A stretch of 64,000 nt of DNA from Nematostella vectensis (lineage: Eukaryota; Cnidaria; Anthozoa; Actiniaria; Edwardsiidae). This document shows, one piece after another, positions 34,801 to 49,800 of this stretch (position 1 is the first letter of the stretch; each line of letters starts with the position of its first letter). Location: contig NC_064045.1 of the NCBI RefSeq assembly GCF_932526225.1, forward strand, positions 15,186,442 to 15,250,441, given 5' to 3'. The notes beneath the pieces were generated by a model. It was given only the letters and a program-made list of their open reading frames with translations, was not told the DNA's origin and did no database searches. Position numbers and translations under genes: made by a program.

Positions 34801-37800
34801 ATCATAGCAACCATCACCACCATGAGAACATTTGATCATAGCAACCATCACCACTATGAGAACATTTGATCATAGCACCCATCACCAATCTGAGAAGATT
34901 TGATCACAGCAACCATCACTAATCTGAGAACATTTGATCATAGCAACCATCACCACTATGAGAACATTTCATCAACCATCACAATACCTCACTTTTTTTG
35001 TACATAGTACAAAAAGATCTTACCTTCTCTCTACAACAGTGCCAAAGATCTTACGGCAACCGACAGAGAGCCACTCCATACGGCGCCTGTACAGGCGGAC
35101 AGCAGATTCCAGGTGTCGCTAGATAAACACACCACAAAACACACCACACGGTTAAAGCTTAAAGGGCTTCAGTTCATTAATCAAGATTCCTTACTAGGGT
35201 ACTGAGCCAGGGGTGGAACTAGCTATAATATAATGATAATACTCTTTTATAAGAAAGCTTTCTCATGATGCATGATTTACAGCAGGTTACTAAATATGTA
35301 ACTGGTAATTGCTCTATTTGCATATACCTGGTAGTCAAACAGAAGTGTAGGGTCCACATGGACATTCTTGACTGTGCCATCATGCCATTCAAACTGTGCC
35401 ATACTCTGAAGAAAACAAAAGGTAACTGTAAACCATAACAATTTGATACATGTCAGTACTGGTACTGTACTGGTAATTTGATACATGTCAGTACTGGTAC
35501 TGTACTGGTAATTTGATACATGTCAGTACTGGTATTGTACTGGTAATTTGATACATGTCAGTACTGGTAATGTACTGTTAATTTGATACATGTCAGTACT
35601 GGTATTGTACTGGTAATTTGATACATGTCAGTACTGGTACTGTACTGGTAATTTGATACATGTCAGTACTGGTAATGTACTGTTAATTTGATACATGTCA
35701 GTACTGGTATTGTACTGGTAATTTGATACATGTCAGTACTGGTACTGTACTGGTAATTTGATACATGTCAGTACTGGTACTGTACTGGTAATTTGATACA
35801 TGTCAGTACTGGTAATTTGATACATGTCAGTACTGGTACTGTACTGGTAATTTGATACATGTCAGTACTGGTACTGTACTGGTAATTTGATACATGTCAG
35901 TACTGGTACTGTACTGGTAATTTGATACATGTCAGTACTGGTACTGTACTGGTAATTTGATACATGTCAGTACTGGTAATTTGATACATGTCAGTACTGG
36001 TAATTTGATACATGTCAGTACTGGTACTGTACTGGTAATTTGATACATGTCAGTACTGGTATTGTACTGGTAATTTGATACATGTCAGTAATGGTACTGT
36101 ACTGGTAATTTGATACATGTCAGTACTGGTACTGTACTGGTAATTTGATACATGTCAGTACTGGTACTGTACTGGTAATTTGATACATGTCAGTACTGGT
36201 AATGTACTGTTAATTTGATACATGTCAGTACTGGTATTGTACTGGTAATTTAATACATGTCAGTACTGGTAATTTGATACATGTCAGTACTGGTAATTTG
36301 ATACATGTCAGTACTGGTAATTTGATACATGTCAGTACTGGTAATTTGATACATGTCAGTACTGGTAATTTGATACATGTCAGTACTGGTAATTTGATAC
36401 ATGTCAGTACTGGTAATTTAATACATGTAAGTACTAGTAATTTGATACATGTCAGTACTGGTAATTTGATACATGTCAGTACTGGTAATTTGATACATGT
36501 CAGTACTGGTAATTTGATACATGTCAGTACTGGTAATTTGATACATGTCAGTACTGGTAATTTGATACATGTCAGTACTGGTAATTTGATACATGTCAGT
36601 ACTGGTAATTTAATACATGTAAGTACTAGTAATTTGATACATGTCAGTACTGGTAATTTGATACATGTCAGTACTGGTAATTTGATACATGTCAGTACTG
36701 GTAATTTGATACATGTCAGTACTGGTAATTTAATACATGTCAGTACTGGTAATTTGATACATGTCAGTACTGGTAATTTGATACATGTCAGTACTGGTAA
36801 TTTGATACATGTCAGTACTGGTAATTTGATACATGTCAGTACTGGTAATTTGATACATGTCAGTACTGGTAATTTGATACTTGTCAGTACTGGTAATTTG
36901 ATACATGTCAGTACTGGTAATTTGATACTTGTCAGTACTGGTAATTTGATACATGTCAGTACTGGTAATTTGATACATGTCAGTACTGGTAATTTGATAC
37001 ATGTCAGTACTGGTAATTTGATACATGTCAGTACTGGTAATTTGATACATGTCAGTACTGGTAATTTGATACTTGTCAGTACTGGTAATTTGATACATGT
37101 CAGTACTGGTAATTTGATACTTGTCAGTACTGGTAATTTGATACATGTCAGTACTGGTAATTTGATACATGTCAGTACTGGTAATTTGATACATGTCAGT
37201 ACTGGTAATTTGATACATGTCAGTACTGGTAATTTGATACATGTCAGTACTGGTAATGTACTGGTAACTTGATACATGTCAGTACTGGTACTGTACTGGT
37301 AATTTGATACATGTCAGTACTGGTACTGCACTGGTAATTTGATACATGTCAGTACTGGTATTGTACTGGTAATTTGATACATGTCAGTACTGGTAATTTG
37401 ATACATGTCAGTACTGGTACTGTATTGGTAATTTGATACATGTCAGTACTGGTACTGTACTGGTAATTTGATACATGTCGGTACTGGTATTGTACTGGTA
37501 ATTTGATACATGTCAGTACTGGTACTGTACTGGTAATTTGATACATGTCAGTACTGGTAATTTGATACATGTCAGTACTGGTATTGCACTGGTAATTTGA
37601 TACATGTCAGTACTGGTATTGTACTGGTAATTTGATACATGTCAGTACTGGTACTGTACTGGTAATTTGATACATGTCAGCACTGGTAATTTGATACATG
37701 TCAGTACTGGTACTGTACTGGTAATTTGATACATGTCAGCACTGGTATTGTACTGGTAATTTGATACATGTCAGTACTGGTATTGCACTGGTAATTTGAT

Positions 37801-40800
37801 ACATGTCAGTACTGGTACTGTACTGGTAATTTGATACATGTCAGTACTGGTAATTTGATACATGTCAGTACTGGTAATTTGTTACATGTCAGTGTGGTAT
37901 TGCACTGGTAATTTGATTCATGTCAGTACTGGTACTGTACTGGTAATTTGATACATGTCAGTAATGGTATTGTACTGGTAATTTGATACATGTCAGTACT
38001 GGTACTGTACTGGTAATTTGATACATGTCAGCACTGGTATTGTACTGGTAATTTGATACATGTCAGTACTGGTAATTTGATACATGTCAGTACTGGTATT
38101 GCACTGGTAATTTAATACATGTCTGTACTGGTAATTTGATACATGTCAGCACTGGTATTGTTCTGGTAATTTGATACATGTCAGTACTGGTATTGCACTG
38201 GTAATTTGATACATGTCAGTACTGGTAATTTGATACATGTCAGTACTGGTATTGTACTGATAATTTGATACATGTCAGTACTGGTACTGTACTGGTAATT
38301 TGATACATGTCAGTACTGGTACTGTACTGGTAATTTGATACATGTCAGTACTGGTATTGTACTGGTAATTTGATACATGTCAGTACTGGTATTGCACTGG
38401 TAATTTGATACATGTCAGTACTGGTATTGTACTGGTAATTTGATACATGTCAGTACTGGTATTGTACTGGTAATTTGATACATGTCAGTACTGGTACTGT
38501 ACTGGTAATTTAATACATGTCAGTACTGGTACTGTACTGGTAATTTAATACATGTCAGTACTGGTAATTTGATATATGTCAGTACTGGTAATTTGATACA
38601 TGTCAGTACTGGTAATTTGATACATGTCAGTACTGGTAATTTGATACATGTCAGTACTGGTACTGTACTGGTAATTTAATACATGTCAGTACTGGTACTG
38701 TACTGGTAATTTAATACATGTCAGTACTGGTAATTTGATATATGTCAGTACTGGTAATTTGATACATGTCAGTACTGGTAATTTGATACATGTCAGTACT
38801 GGTAATTTGATACATGTCAGTACTGGTAATTTGATACATGTCAGTACTGGTACTGCACTGGTAATTTGATACATGTCAGTACTGGTACTGTACTGGTAAT
38901 TTGATACATGTCAGTACTGGTACTGCACTGGTAATTTGATACATGTCAGTACTGGTATTGTACTGGTAATTTGATACATGTCAGTACTGGTACTGTACTG
39001 GTAATTTGATACATGTCAGTACTGGTAATGTACTTGTAATTTGATACATGTCAGTACTGGTAATTTGATACATGTCAGTGTGTTATTGCACTGGAGTCTT
39101 TAGTCGATAGCAATAGGTATTGCTACATAAGGTACCCACCATCTCATGTACTCTCGATTGGACATTCCGATTGATAGATGAGATGTACCCATCCACATAT
39201 GAGTACGCATTTGGCGCTAGCACTTGGTAGAGGTTAAGGCCTTTGGCTGCAACAACAGTGTTCAGGTTATCACCATGGATCATCCATGAAAGATAGTGAG
39301 TCCTAAAGATAGTGATTTCCTACTGTCTAGTCATTCCCTGAGAACTCATGTCAATATTAAATAGTTTCAAGGGCAGGGAGACTGAGTGACATAAAATCGG
39401 ACTAATACTAATTTGCTTACCCTCGTAATAAAACCATACTATGCTAATTTGCCTTTCCCCTATAAATAAACCAATAATATTAATTTGCTTACCTCCTATG
39501 AATAACCCTAGCCTATACATACTGATTTGCTTACACTATAAATAAACCTAGGCTATATTGATTTGCTTACACTCTTTAAATTAAACCCAGGCTGCACTAA
39601 TTTGCTTTCACTCTTTAAATAAACCCAGGCTATACTAATTTGCTTGCACTCTTTAAATAAACCCAGGCTATACTAATTTGCTTACACTCTTTAAATAAAC
39701 CCAGGCTATACTGATTTTCTTACACTCTTTAAATAAATATGATGGCTTGCCCTCTACAAACAAAGACTGTGGTTATACACACCTTTGAGACCATGCTGCT
39801 GGAGCCAATCAAATGACGTGCGCGCTGGAAAAGACGGATGCTCAACCACAAGAGGTGAACTGCTGCTGGTATACTTGCTGACCTGGGAGAACTCGCCCTT
39901 GGCATATCGTACCACTGCTTTACTATCATGCAATGACTGCTGTAGGAAAAAGAAGCTGTAAATAAAAGATCAACAAAAAAAACTTATAGAATTCACAGAT
40001 CGCACGTCGCAGTGCATTGCAATCGCTAGCAGTATATTGTGAATGGGACACAATACCTCCAGTGTGTCATTGCTAGCAGTAGATAATTTATGAGACGCAA
40101 TACTTCCTGTGTGTCATTGCTACATAGCAGATTATGAAGAAGATACATATCTCACGTGCGTCATCGCTAGCAGTAGATTATGAATAAGATACATACTGTA
40201 CCTCCAGAGTGTCATCGCTAGCAGTAGATTATTCATTAGATACACACCTCCAGTGTGTCATTGCTAGCAATAGGTTATGAATAAGATACATATCTCCCGA
40301 AAGTCATCGCTAGCAATAGGTTATGAATAAGATACATATCTCCCGAAAGTCATCGCTAGCAATAGGTTATGAATAAGATACATACCTCCAGACTCTCATT
40401 GCTGGCAGTAGAGGCTGCTACATGCCCTCTCATTTCCTGGACTTTTCTCAAGACTTCCATTGCTTTGTTCATCTCAGCAGCAACAAGACTAAGATCAGTA
40501 CCAGTCATGATTTGCTCCTGATAGGAAAAATGTATTTTAGACATGTTTTACTTCTACCAACATACTTTATAAATCTCAATTGGTACTACCAACCATTTAA
40601 TAACTTTTTAGGCTAATTATTATTTTTAACCCATTGACTCCTGGCTATTTTTTAGCTGAATTTACAAAAAAGCAGACTGAAAACAGATACCTCCCCTATT
40701 CTGAGTTTTATACAGCCCGTCAAAGTCAAACACAGCTGCACCTAGTCAGCGGTATCCAAGCTTCCCAACAGTGCTTTGCGGTCCCCACTTTTAATCCCTC

Positions 40801-43800
40801 GTCGTTGTGCTGAAGCCAGCACAAATTGATGGTTGCTTGTATTTTTCATAAAAAATACAGCTATGAGCATGTTAGGAGAGTGCCTCAGGACATCATGAAG
40901 TCTATTGGGGCATAATTGAGTGCTTTGCTAATAGATATTTGCAAGCAAAGGTGGATTCACCTTTGTATGTTATTTTAATTATATTTTGCCTCTATTTGCA
41001 ACTTTTTGATGCTGCTGTCTGGCTAGGAACCATTTGTACTGTGCAATTAAGTGATTCTGATACACATATATCTTTACAAAAGTAAACATAAACTGTTTGT
41101 TATTTTATTTTGGTGATAAAAAAAGGTTTTGCAAACTTACATCACTTGTGGACGCGTAACAGTGGTACCTTCCCTTAGTCTGTTCAGCAAGCTCTTTTAG
41201 AAACAACTGAAAAGCACAGGAAATACAGAAGGTCTGATTGATGGATGGGTGGATGATAGAAAATAACATTCAGAGAACAATGGTACCAGTACTGAAGTTG
41301 AGTGATGTTATGCTGGTGATGGTACCAGTGCTGAATGTGTGGTTATGCTGGTGATGGTACGAGTGCTGAAGGTGTGGTTATGCTGGTGATGGTACCAGTG
41401 CTAAAGGTGAGGTTATGCTGGTGATGGTACCAGTGCTGAAGGTGAGGTTTTGATGGTGATGGTACCAGTGCTGAAGGTGAGGTTATGCTGGTGATGGTAC
41501 CAGTGCTGAAGGTGAGGTTATACTGGTGATGGTACCAGTGCTAAAGGTGTGGTTATGCTGGTGATGGTACCAGTGCTGAAGGTGAGGTTATGCTGGTGAT
41601 GGTACCAGTGCTGAAGGTGAGGTTATACTGGTGATGGTACCAGTGCTAAAGGTGTGGTTATGCTGGTGATGGTACGAGTGCTAAAGGTGTGGTTATGCTG
41701 GTGATGGTGCCAGTGCTGAAGGTGAGGCTACGCTGGTGATGGTACCAGTGCTAAAGGTGAGGTTATGCTGGTGATGGTACCAGTGCTGAAGGTGTGGTTA
41801 TGCTGGTGATGGTACCAGTGCTAAAGGTGTGGTTATGCTGGTGATGGTACCAGTGCTAAAGGTGAGGCTATGCTGGTGATAGTACCAGTGCTAAAGGTGT
41901 GGTTATGCTGGCGATGGTACCAGTGCTAAAGGTGAGGCTATGCTGGTGATAGTACCAGTGCTAAAGGTGTGGTTATGCTGGCGATGGTACCAGTGCTAAA
42001 AGTGAGGTTATGCTGGTGATGGTACCAGTGCTGAAGGTGTGGTTATGCTGGTGATGGTACCAGTGCTGAAGGTGAGGTTATGCTGGTGATGGTACCAGTG
42101 CTAAAGGTGTGGTTATGCTGGTGATGGTACCAGTGCTAAAAGTGAGGTTATGCTGGTGATGGTACCAGTGCTGAAGGTGTGGTTATGCTGGTGATGGTGC
42201 CAGTGCTGAAGGTGAGGCTACGCTGGTGATGGTACCAGTGCTAAAGGTGAGGTTATGCTGGTGATGGTACCAGTGCTAAAGGTGTGGTTATGCTGGTGAT
42301 GGTACCAGTGCTAAAGGTGAGGTTATGCTGGTGATGGTACCAGTGCTGAAGGTGAGGCTATGCTGGTGATGGTACCAGTGCTGAAGGTGAGGTTTTGCTG
42401 GTGATGGTACCAGTGCTGAAGGTGAGGCTTTGCTGGTGATGGTACCAGTGCTAAAAGTGAGGTTATGCTGGTGATGGTACGAGTGCTAAAGGTGAGGCTA
42501 TGCTGGTGATGGTACCAGTGCTAAAGGTGAGGTTATGCTGGTGATGGTACCAGTGCTAAAAGTGAGGTTACGCTGGTGATGGTACCAGTGCTAAAGGTGA
42601 GGTTACGCTGGTGATGGTACCAGTGCTAAAGGTGAGGTTATGCTGGTGATGGTACCAGTGCTAAAGGTGTGGTTATGCTGGTGATGGTACCAGTGCTAAA
42701 GGTGAGGTTATGCTGGTGATGGTACGAGTGCTGAAGGTGTGGTTATGCTGGTGATGGTACCAGTGCTAAAGGTGTGGTTATGCTGGTGATGGTACCAGTG
42801 CTGAAGGTGAGGTTATGCTGGTGATGGTACCAGTGCTAAAGGTGAGGCTATGCTGGTGATGGTACCAGTGCTAAAGGTGTGGTTATGCTGGTGATGGTAC
42901 CAGTGCTAAAAGTGAGGTTATGCTGGTGACAGTACGAGTGCTAAAGGTGAGGTTATGCTGGTGATGGTACCAGTGCTAAAGGTAAGGTTATGCTGGTGAT
43001 GGTACCAGTGCTAAAGGTGTGGTTATGCTGGTGATGGTACCAGTGCTAAAGGTGAGGTTATGCTGGTGATGGTACCAGTGCTGAAGGTGAGGTTATGCTG
43101 GTGATGGTACCAGTGCTAAAGGTAAGGTTATGCTGGTGACAGTACGAGTGCTGAAGGTGTGGTTATGCTGGTGATGGTGCCAGTGCTAAAGGTAAGGTTA
43201 TGCTGGTGATGGTACCAGTGCTAAAGGTAAGGTTATGTTGGTGATGGTACGAGTGCTGAAGGTGTGGTTATGCTGGTGATGGTACCAGTGCTAAAGGTAA
43301 GGTTATGCTGGTGATGGTACCAGTACTGAAGGTGAGGTTATGCTGGTGATGGTACCAGTGCTAAAGGTAAGGTTATGTTGGTGATGGTACGAGTGCTGAA
43401 GGTGAGGTTATGCTGGTGATGGTGCCAGTGCTAAAGGTAAGGTTATGCTGGTGATGGTACCAGTGCTGAAGGTGAGGTTATGCTGGTGATGGTACCAGTG
43501 CTAAAGGTAAGGTTATGCTGGTGATGGTACCAGTGCTAAAGGTTGTGGTTATGCTGGTGATGGTACCAGTGCTGAAGGTGAGGTTATGCTGGTGATGGTA
43601 CCAGTGCTAAAGGTAAGGTTATGTTGGTGATGGTACGAGTGCTGAAGGTGAGGTTATGCTGGTGATGGTGCCAGTGCTAAAGGTAAGGTTATGCTGGTGA
43701 TGGTACCAGTGCTGAAGGTGAGGTTATGCTGGTGATGGTACCAGTGCTAAAGGTAAGGTTATGCTGGTGATGGTACCAGTGCTAAAGGTGAGGTTATGCT

Positions 43801-46800
43801 GGTGATGGTACCAGTGCTAAAGGTGAGGTTATGCTGGTGATGGTACCAGTGCTAAAGGTGAGGCTATGCTGGTGATGGTACCAGTGCTAAAGGTAAGGTT
43901 ATGCTGGTGATGGTACCAGTGCTAAAGGTTGTGGTTATGCTGGTGATGGTACCAGTGCTGAAGGTGAGGTTATGCTGGTGATGGTACCAGTGCTAAAGGT
44001 AAGGTTATGTTGGTGATGGTACGAGTGCTGAAGGTGAGGTTATGCTGGTGATGGTGCCAGTGCTAAAGGTAAGGTTATGCTGGTGATGGTACCAGTGCTG
44101 AAGGTGAGGTTATGCTGGTGATGGTACCAGTGCTAAAGGTAAGGTTATGCTGGTGATGGTACCAGTGCTAAAGGTAAGGTTATGCTGGTGATGGTACCAG
44201 TGCTAAAGGTGAGGTTATGCTGGTGATGGTACCAGTGCTAAAGGTAAGGTTATGTTGGTGATGGTACGAGTGCTGAAGGTGTGGTTATGCTGGTGATGGT
44301 GCCAGTGCTAAAGGTAAGGTTATGCTGGTGATGGTACCAGTGCTGAAGGTGAGGTTATGCTGGTGATGGTACCAGTGCTAAAGGTAAGGTTATGCTGGTG
44401 ATGGTACCAGTGCTAAAGGTTGTGGTTATGCTGGTGATGGTACCAGTGCTAAAGGTGAGACTATGCTGATAGTTGTGGTGATGGTGGTTGAGATGGGAGT
44501 AGTGGTGATGGTGGTTGAGATGGGAGTAGAGGTGATGGTGGTGATGATGATGATGGCTGTGGTGGTGATGGTAGTTGCAGTGATAGGAGTTGTGCTGATG
44601 ATAGTTTTGATAGGGGTTGTGCTGATGATAGTTTTGATAGGGGTTGTGCTGATGATAGTTTTGATAGGGGTTGTGCTGATGATAGTTTTGATAGAGGTAG
44701 TGGTGGTGTTTGTGGTGACAGTAATGATGTTGGCAATGAAGATGGTGGTGATAAAGGTGTTGGTGGTGGTGGCAATGGTGGTAATAATGATGGTGATGGT
44801 GGTGCTATGGTATTAGTGATAATGGTTGTAGTGGTGGTGGGATGATGGTGGTGGTAATGGTTATGCTGATGGTGGTGATGATAGTGATAGTTATGATAGT
44901 GATAGTTATGATAGTGATAGTTATGATGATGTTGGTTATGATATTGGTTATGATGTTTGTGATGGTTATTGTGGTAATAGAGACCCTACAATTGGTGTTT
45001 CTGGTGGAAGTGCTGACATGTGCAAGGCATTGACACTTACATTTGTTGATGATACTGAGCAGTCATAGGCTACAGTGTGAAGTTGCACGTTCCGTCCAGC
45101 TGTTGACTCATGGATGTATTTACTGATCAGTTTGGGGTTCTGGTCAGGTCTACATACAGATACACACAAAAGGATCAGTAGAATCAGGTAGAAGCATGAG
45201 TTAATAACTAGACGATGCCGAGGAAACACATCATCGAGTGATATAGAAAGAACTTTTCAGGAGTATTCTAGAAGATCAATCCTAACAATTATTTTCCCAC
45301 TATAGAACTCCTAAATGAAATATATATGAGTAGAATATATTGAATATTTAAAACCCCATGATTATTCTCAATTATGCACAGTTTGCAAAGTTGTATAACG
45401 ATACAAGGTTTGCAAAGTTGTGTAAGGATACAAGGGTTGCCAAGTTGTGTAAGATAGAACTGATTAGGAGAAAAGTGTTATGCACTCACGTGTTCCCAAG
45501 GATGACAACAATAGAATCAAGTTCCCTCCGCTTGATAACTTGCTTGAGTGCACCAAGAAGATTGCACCCTCCTGACTGCTTCAAGTTGTTGACCCACCAC
45601 AGGGCTTCATCTACTCTGTAAGTCCGGAATGGAGCAAAGGATGAGGTTGGGGGAATGGGGTAAGGGGTGGGGTATTATGGGGGATGAGGGGGGTAAAGGA
45701 TGAGGAGACTGGTTGAGGGATGGGGTAGGGGATGAGTGGAAAGGGCAAGGGATAAGGTAGGCATAAAGGGTGGGAGGATGAGGGTGGTGTAGAGAACAAG
45801 GAAGGGGTAAGGAATGGAGAAGGGAGGGTTGGGTAAGGGGTAGGAAGATGAGGGTGGTTTAAGGAACAAGTGGGTGGGATTAAGGCATGAGGGTTGAGTA
45901 AGGGATGAGGGTGGGGTTAGGGATGGGGTGAGGGATGAGGATGGGGTAAAGGGGTCAGGGTTGAGTGATTATCTAGGGTGTGGAAAAAGATAAAAAATAA
46001 TTCATGGACAAAATAACGGAAGGACAACAATAGAAAGGCCGTGTGAAGGTACGGATAACAATAGAACATAGCAATAATAACATAAAGATTTACTTACATT
46101 CTGCAATTGACATCTCTGACAACACTCCATAGCGGAGCGGCGCAAGTGCCAAAACCAACAAAGAAGAGCTGATCCTTGTTGACCAGTTGTTCATTTATTA
46201 GACCCTGTTTGTAATTAGACAGAGTGAGTCACTCGAGTGAGTATACCAATTTATAGCCCAGGCCAAAGAATTGCATTTTGGATAATGATGTGATGATGGT
46301 GACACTTACCACCAGAGATTCCTGGAAAAGCTGAAGTCGACCATAGCCACAATTAGCATCTGAAGTGTCAACCAACACTCCTACATGACTCCCCTTCACC
46401 ATGCCAAAAGCCTGGAGGACAAAGGTACACTACTTAACAAAATACTCCTACATTGATGTACTCAATCAATTACAAGTACCAACTAAATGCAAACAGTACT
46501 TCTACATGAGGTACTCAATTAAAATGTAGCACTTCTACATAATGTACTCAACTTAATACAGTACTTCTACATGAGGTACTCTACCAAATACAGTACTTCT
46601 ACATGAAGTACTCCACTAAATACAGTACTTCTACATGAAGTACTCTACTAAATACAGTACTTCTACATGAAGTACTCTACTAAATACAGTACTTCTACAT
46701 GAAGTACTCTACTAAATACAGTACTTCTACATGAGGTACTCTACTAAATACAGTACTTCTACATGAAGTACTCTACTAAACACAGTACTTCTACATGAGG

Positions 46801-49800
46801 TACTCTACTAAATACAGTACTTCTACATGAGGTACTCAACCAAATACAGTACTTCTACATGAGGTACTCTACTAAATACAGTACTTCTACATGAGGTACT
46901 CTACTAAATACAGTACTTCTACATGAGGTACTCTACTAAATACAGTACTTCTACATGAGGTACTCTACTAAATACAGTACTTCTACATGAGGTACTCTAC
47001 TAAATACAGTACTTCTACATGAGGTACTCAACCAAATACAGTACTTCTACATGAGGTACTCTACTAAATACAGTACTTCTACATGAGGTACTCTACTAAA
47101 TACAGTACTTCTACATGAAGTACTCTACTAAATACAGTACTTCTACATGAAGTACTCTACTAAATACAGTACTTCTACATGAGGTACTCTACTAAATACA
47201 GTACTTCTACATGAGGTACTCTACTAAATACAGTACTTCTACATGAGGTACTCTACTAAATACAGTACTTCTACATGAGGTACTCTACTAAATACAGTAC
47301 TTCTACATGAGGTACTCTACTAAATACAGTACTTCTACATGAGGTACTCTACTAAATACAGTACTTCTACATGAGGTACTCTACTAAATACAGTACTTCT
47401 ACATGAGGTACTCTACTAAATACAGTACTTCTACATGAGGTACTCTACTAAATACAGTACTTCTACATGAGGTACTCAACTAAATACAGTACTTCTACAT
47501 GAGGTACTCTACTAAATACAGTACTTCTACATGAGGTACTCAACTAAATACAGTACTTCTACATGAGGTACTCTACTAAATACAGTACTTCTACATGAAG
47601 TACTCTACTAAATACAGTACTTCTACATGAGGTACTCTACTAAATACAGTACTTCTACATGAGGTACTCAACTAAATACAGTACTTCTACATGAGGTACT
47701 CTACTAAATACAGTACTTCTACATGAGGTACTCTACTAAATACAGTACTTCTACATGAGGTACTCTACTAAATACAGTACTTCTACATGAGGTACTCTAC
47801 TAAATACAGTACTTCTACATGAGGTACTCTACTAAATACAGTACTTCTACATGAGGTACTCTACTAAATACAGTACTTCTACATGAGGTACTCTACTAAA
47901 TACAGTACTTCTACATGAAGTACTCTACTAAATACAGTACTTCTACATGAGGTACTCTACTAAATACAGTACTTCTACATGAGGTACTCTACTAAATACA
48001 GTACTTCTACATGAGGTACTCAACTAAATACAGTACTTCTACATGAGGTACTCAACTAAATACAGTACTTCTACATGAGGTACTCTACTAAATACAGTAC
48101 TTCTACATGAGGTACTCTACTAAATACAGTACTTCTACATGAGGTACTCTACTAAATACAGTACTTCTACATGAAGTACTCTACTAAATACAGTACTTCT
48201 ACATGAGGTACTCTACTAAATACAGTACTTCTACATGAGGTACTCAACTAAATACAGTACTTCTACATGAGGTACTCTACTAAATACAGTACTTCTACAT
48301 GAGGTACTCTACTAAATACAGTACTTCTACATGAGGTACTCTACTAAATACAGTACTTCTACATGAGGTACTCTACTAAATACAGTACTTCTACATGAGG
48401 TACTCTACTAAATACAGTACTTCTACATTAATGTACTCTACTAAATACAGTACTTCTACATAATGTACTCTACTAAATACAGTACTTCTACATGAGGTAC
48501 TCTACTAGTACTTCTACATAAAGTACTCTACTAAATACAGTACTTCTACATGAGGTACTCTACTAAATACAGTACTTCTACATGAGGTACTCTACTAAAT
48601 ACAGTACTTCTACATGAGGTACTCTACTAAATACAGTACTCCTACATGAGGTACTCTACTAAATACAGTACTTCTACATTAATGTACTCTACTAAATACA
48701 GTACTTCTACATAATGTACTCTACTAAATACAGTACTTCTACATGAGGTACTCTACTAGTACTTCTACATGAAGTACTCTACTAAATACAGTACTTCTAC
48801 ATGAGGTACTCTACTAAATACAGTACTTCTACATGAGGTACTCTACTAAATACAGTACTTCTACATGAGGTACTCTACTAAATACAGTACTCCTACATGA
48901 GGTACTCTACTAAATACAGTACTTCTACATTAATGTACTCTACTAAATACAGTACTTCTACATAATGTACTCTACTAAATACAGTACTTCTACATGAGGT
49001 ACTCTACTAGTACTTCTACATGAAGTACTCTACTAAATACAGTACTTCTACATGAAGTACTCTACTAAATACAGTACTTCTACATGAGGTACTCTACTAA
49101 ATACAGTACTTCTACATGAGGTACTCTACTAAATACAGTACTTCTACATGAGGTACTCTACTAAATACAGTACTTCTACATGAGGTACTCTACTAAATAC
49201 AGTACTTCTACATGAAGCACTCTACTAAATACAGTACTTCTACATGAAGTACTCTACTTAATACAGTACTTCTACATGAGGTACTCTACTAAATACAGTA
49301 CTTCTACATGAAGTACTCTACTAAATACAGTACTTCTACATGAGGTACTCTACTAAATACAGTACTTCTACATGAGGTACTCTACTAAATACAGTACTTC
49401 TACATGAGGTACTCTACTAAATACAGTACTTCTACATTAATGTACTCTACTAAATACAGTACTTCTACATAATGTACTCTACTAAATACAGTACTTCTAC
49501 ATGAGGTACTCTACTAGTACTTCTACATAAAGTACTCTACTAAATACAGTACTTCTACATGAGGTACTCTACTAAATACAGTACTTCTACATGAGGTACT
49601 CTACTAAATACAGTACTTCTACATGAGGTACTCTACTAAATACAGTACTCCTACATGAGGTACTCTACTAAATACAGTACTTCTACATTAATGTACTCTA
49701 CTAAATACAGTACTTCTACATAATGTACTCTACTAAATACAGTACTTCTACATGAGGTACTCTACTAGTACTTCTACATGAAGTACTCTACTAAATACAG

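Noticed and set aside
36225-37277. Open frames of 350 and 332 residues on both strands
   Set aside because: Caused by the pure 24-bp repeat, which lacks stops on both strands.
44461-45033. Met/Val-rich open frames
   Set aside because: Low-complexity GTG/GAT repeat; no codon structure, no homology and no splice context.
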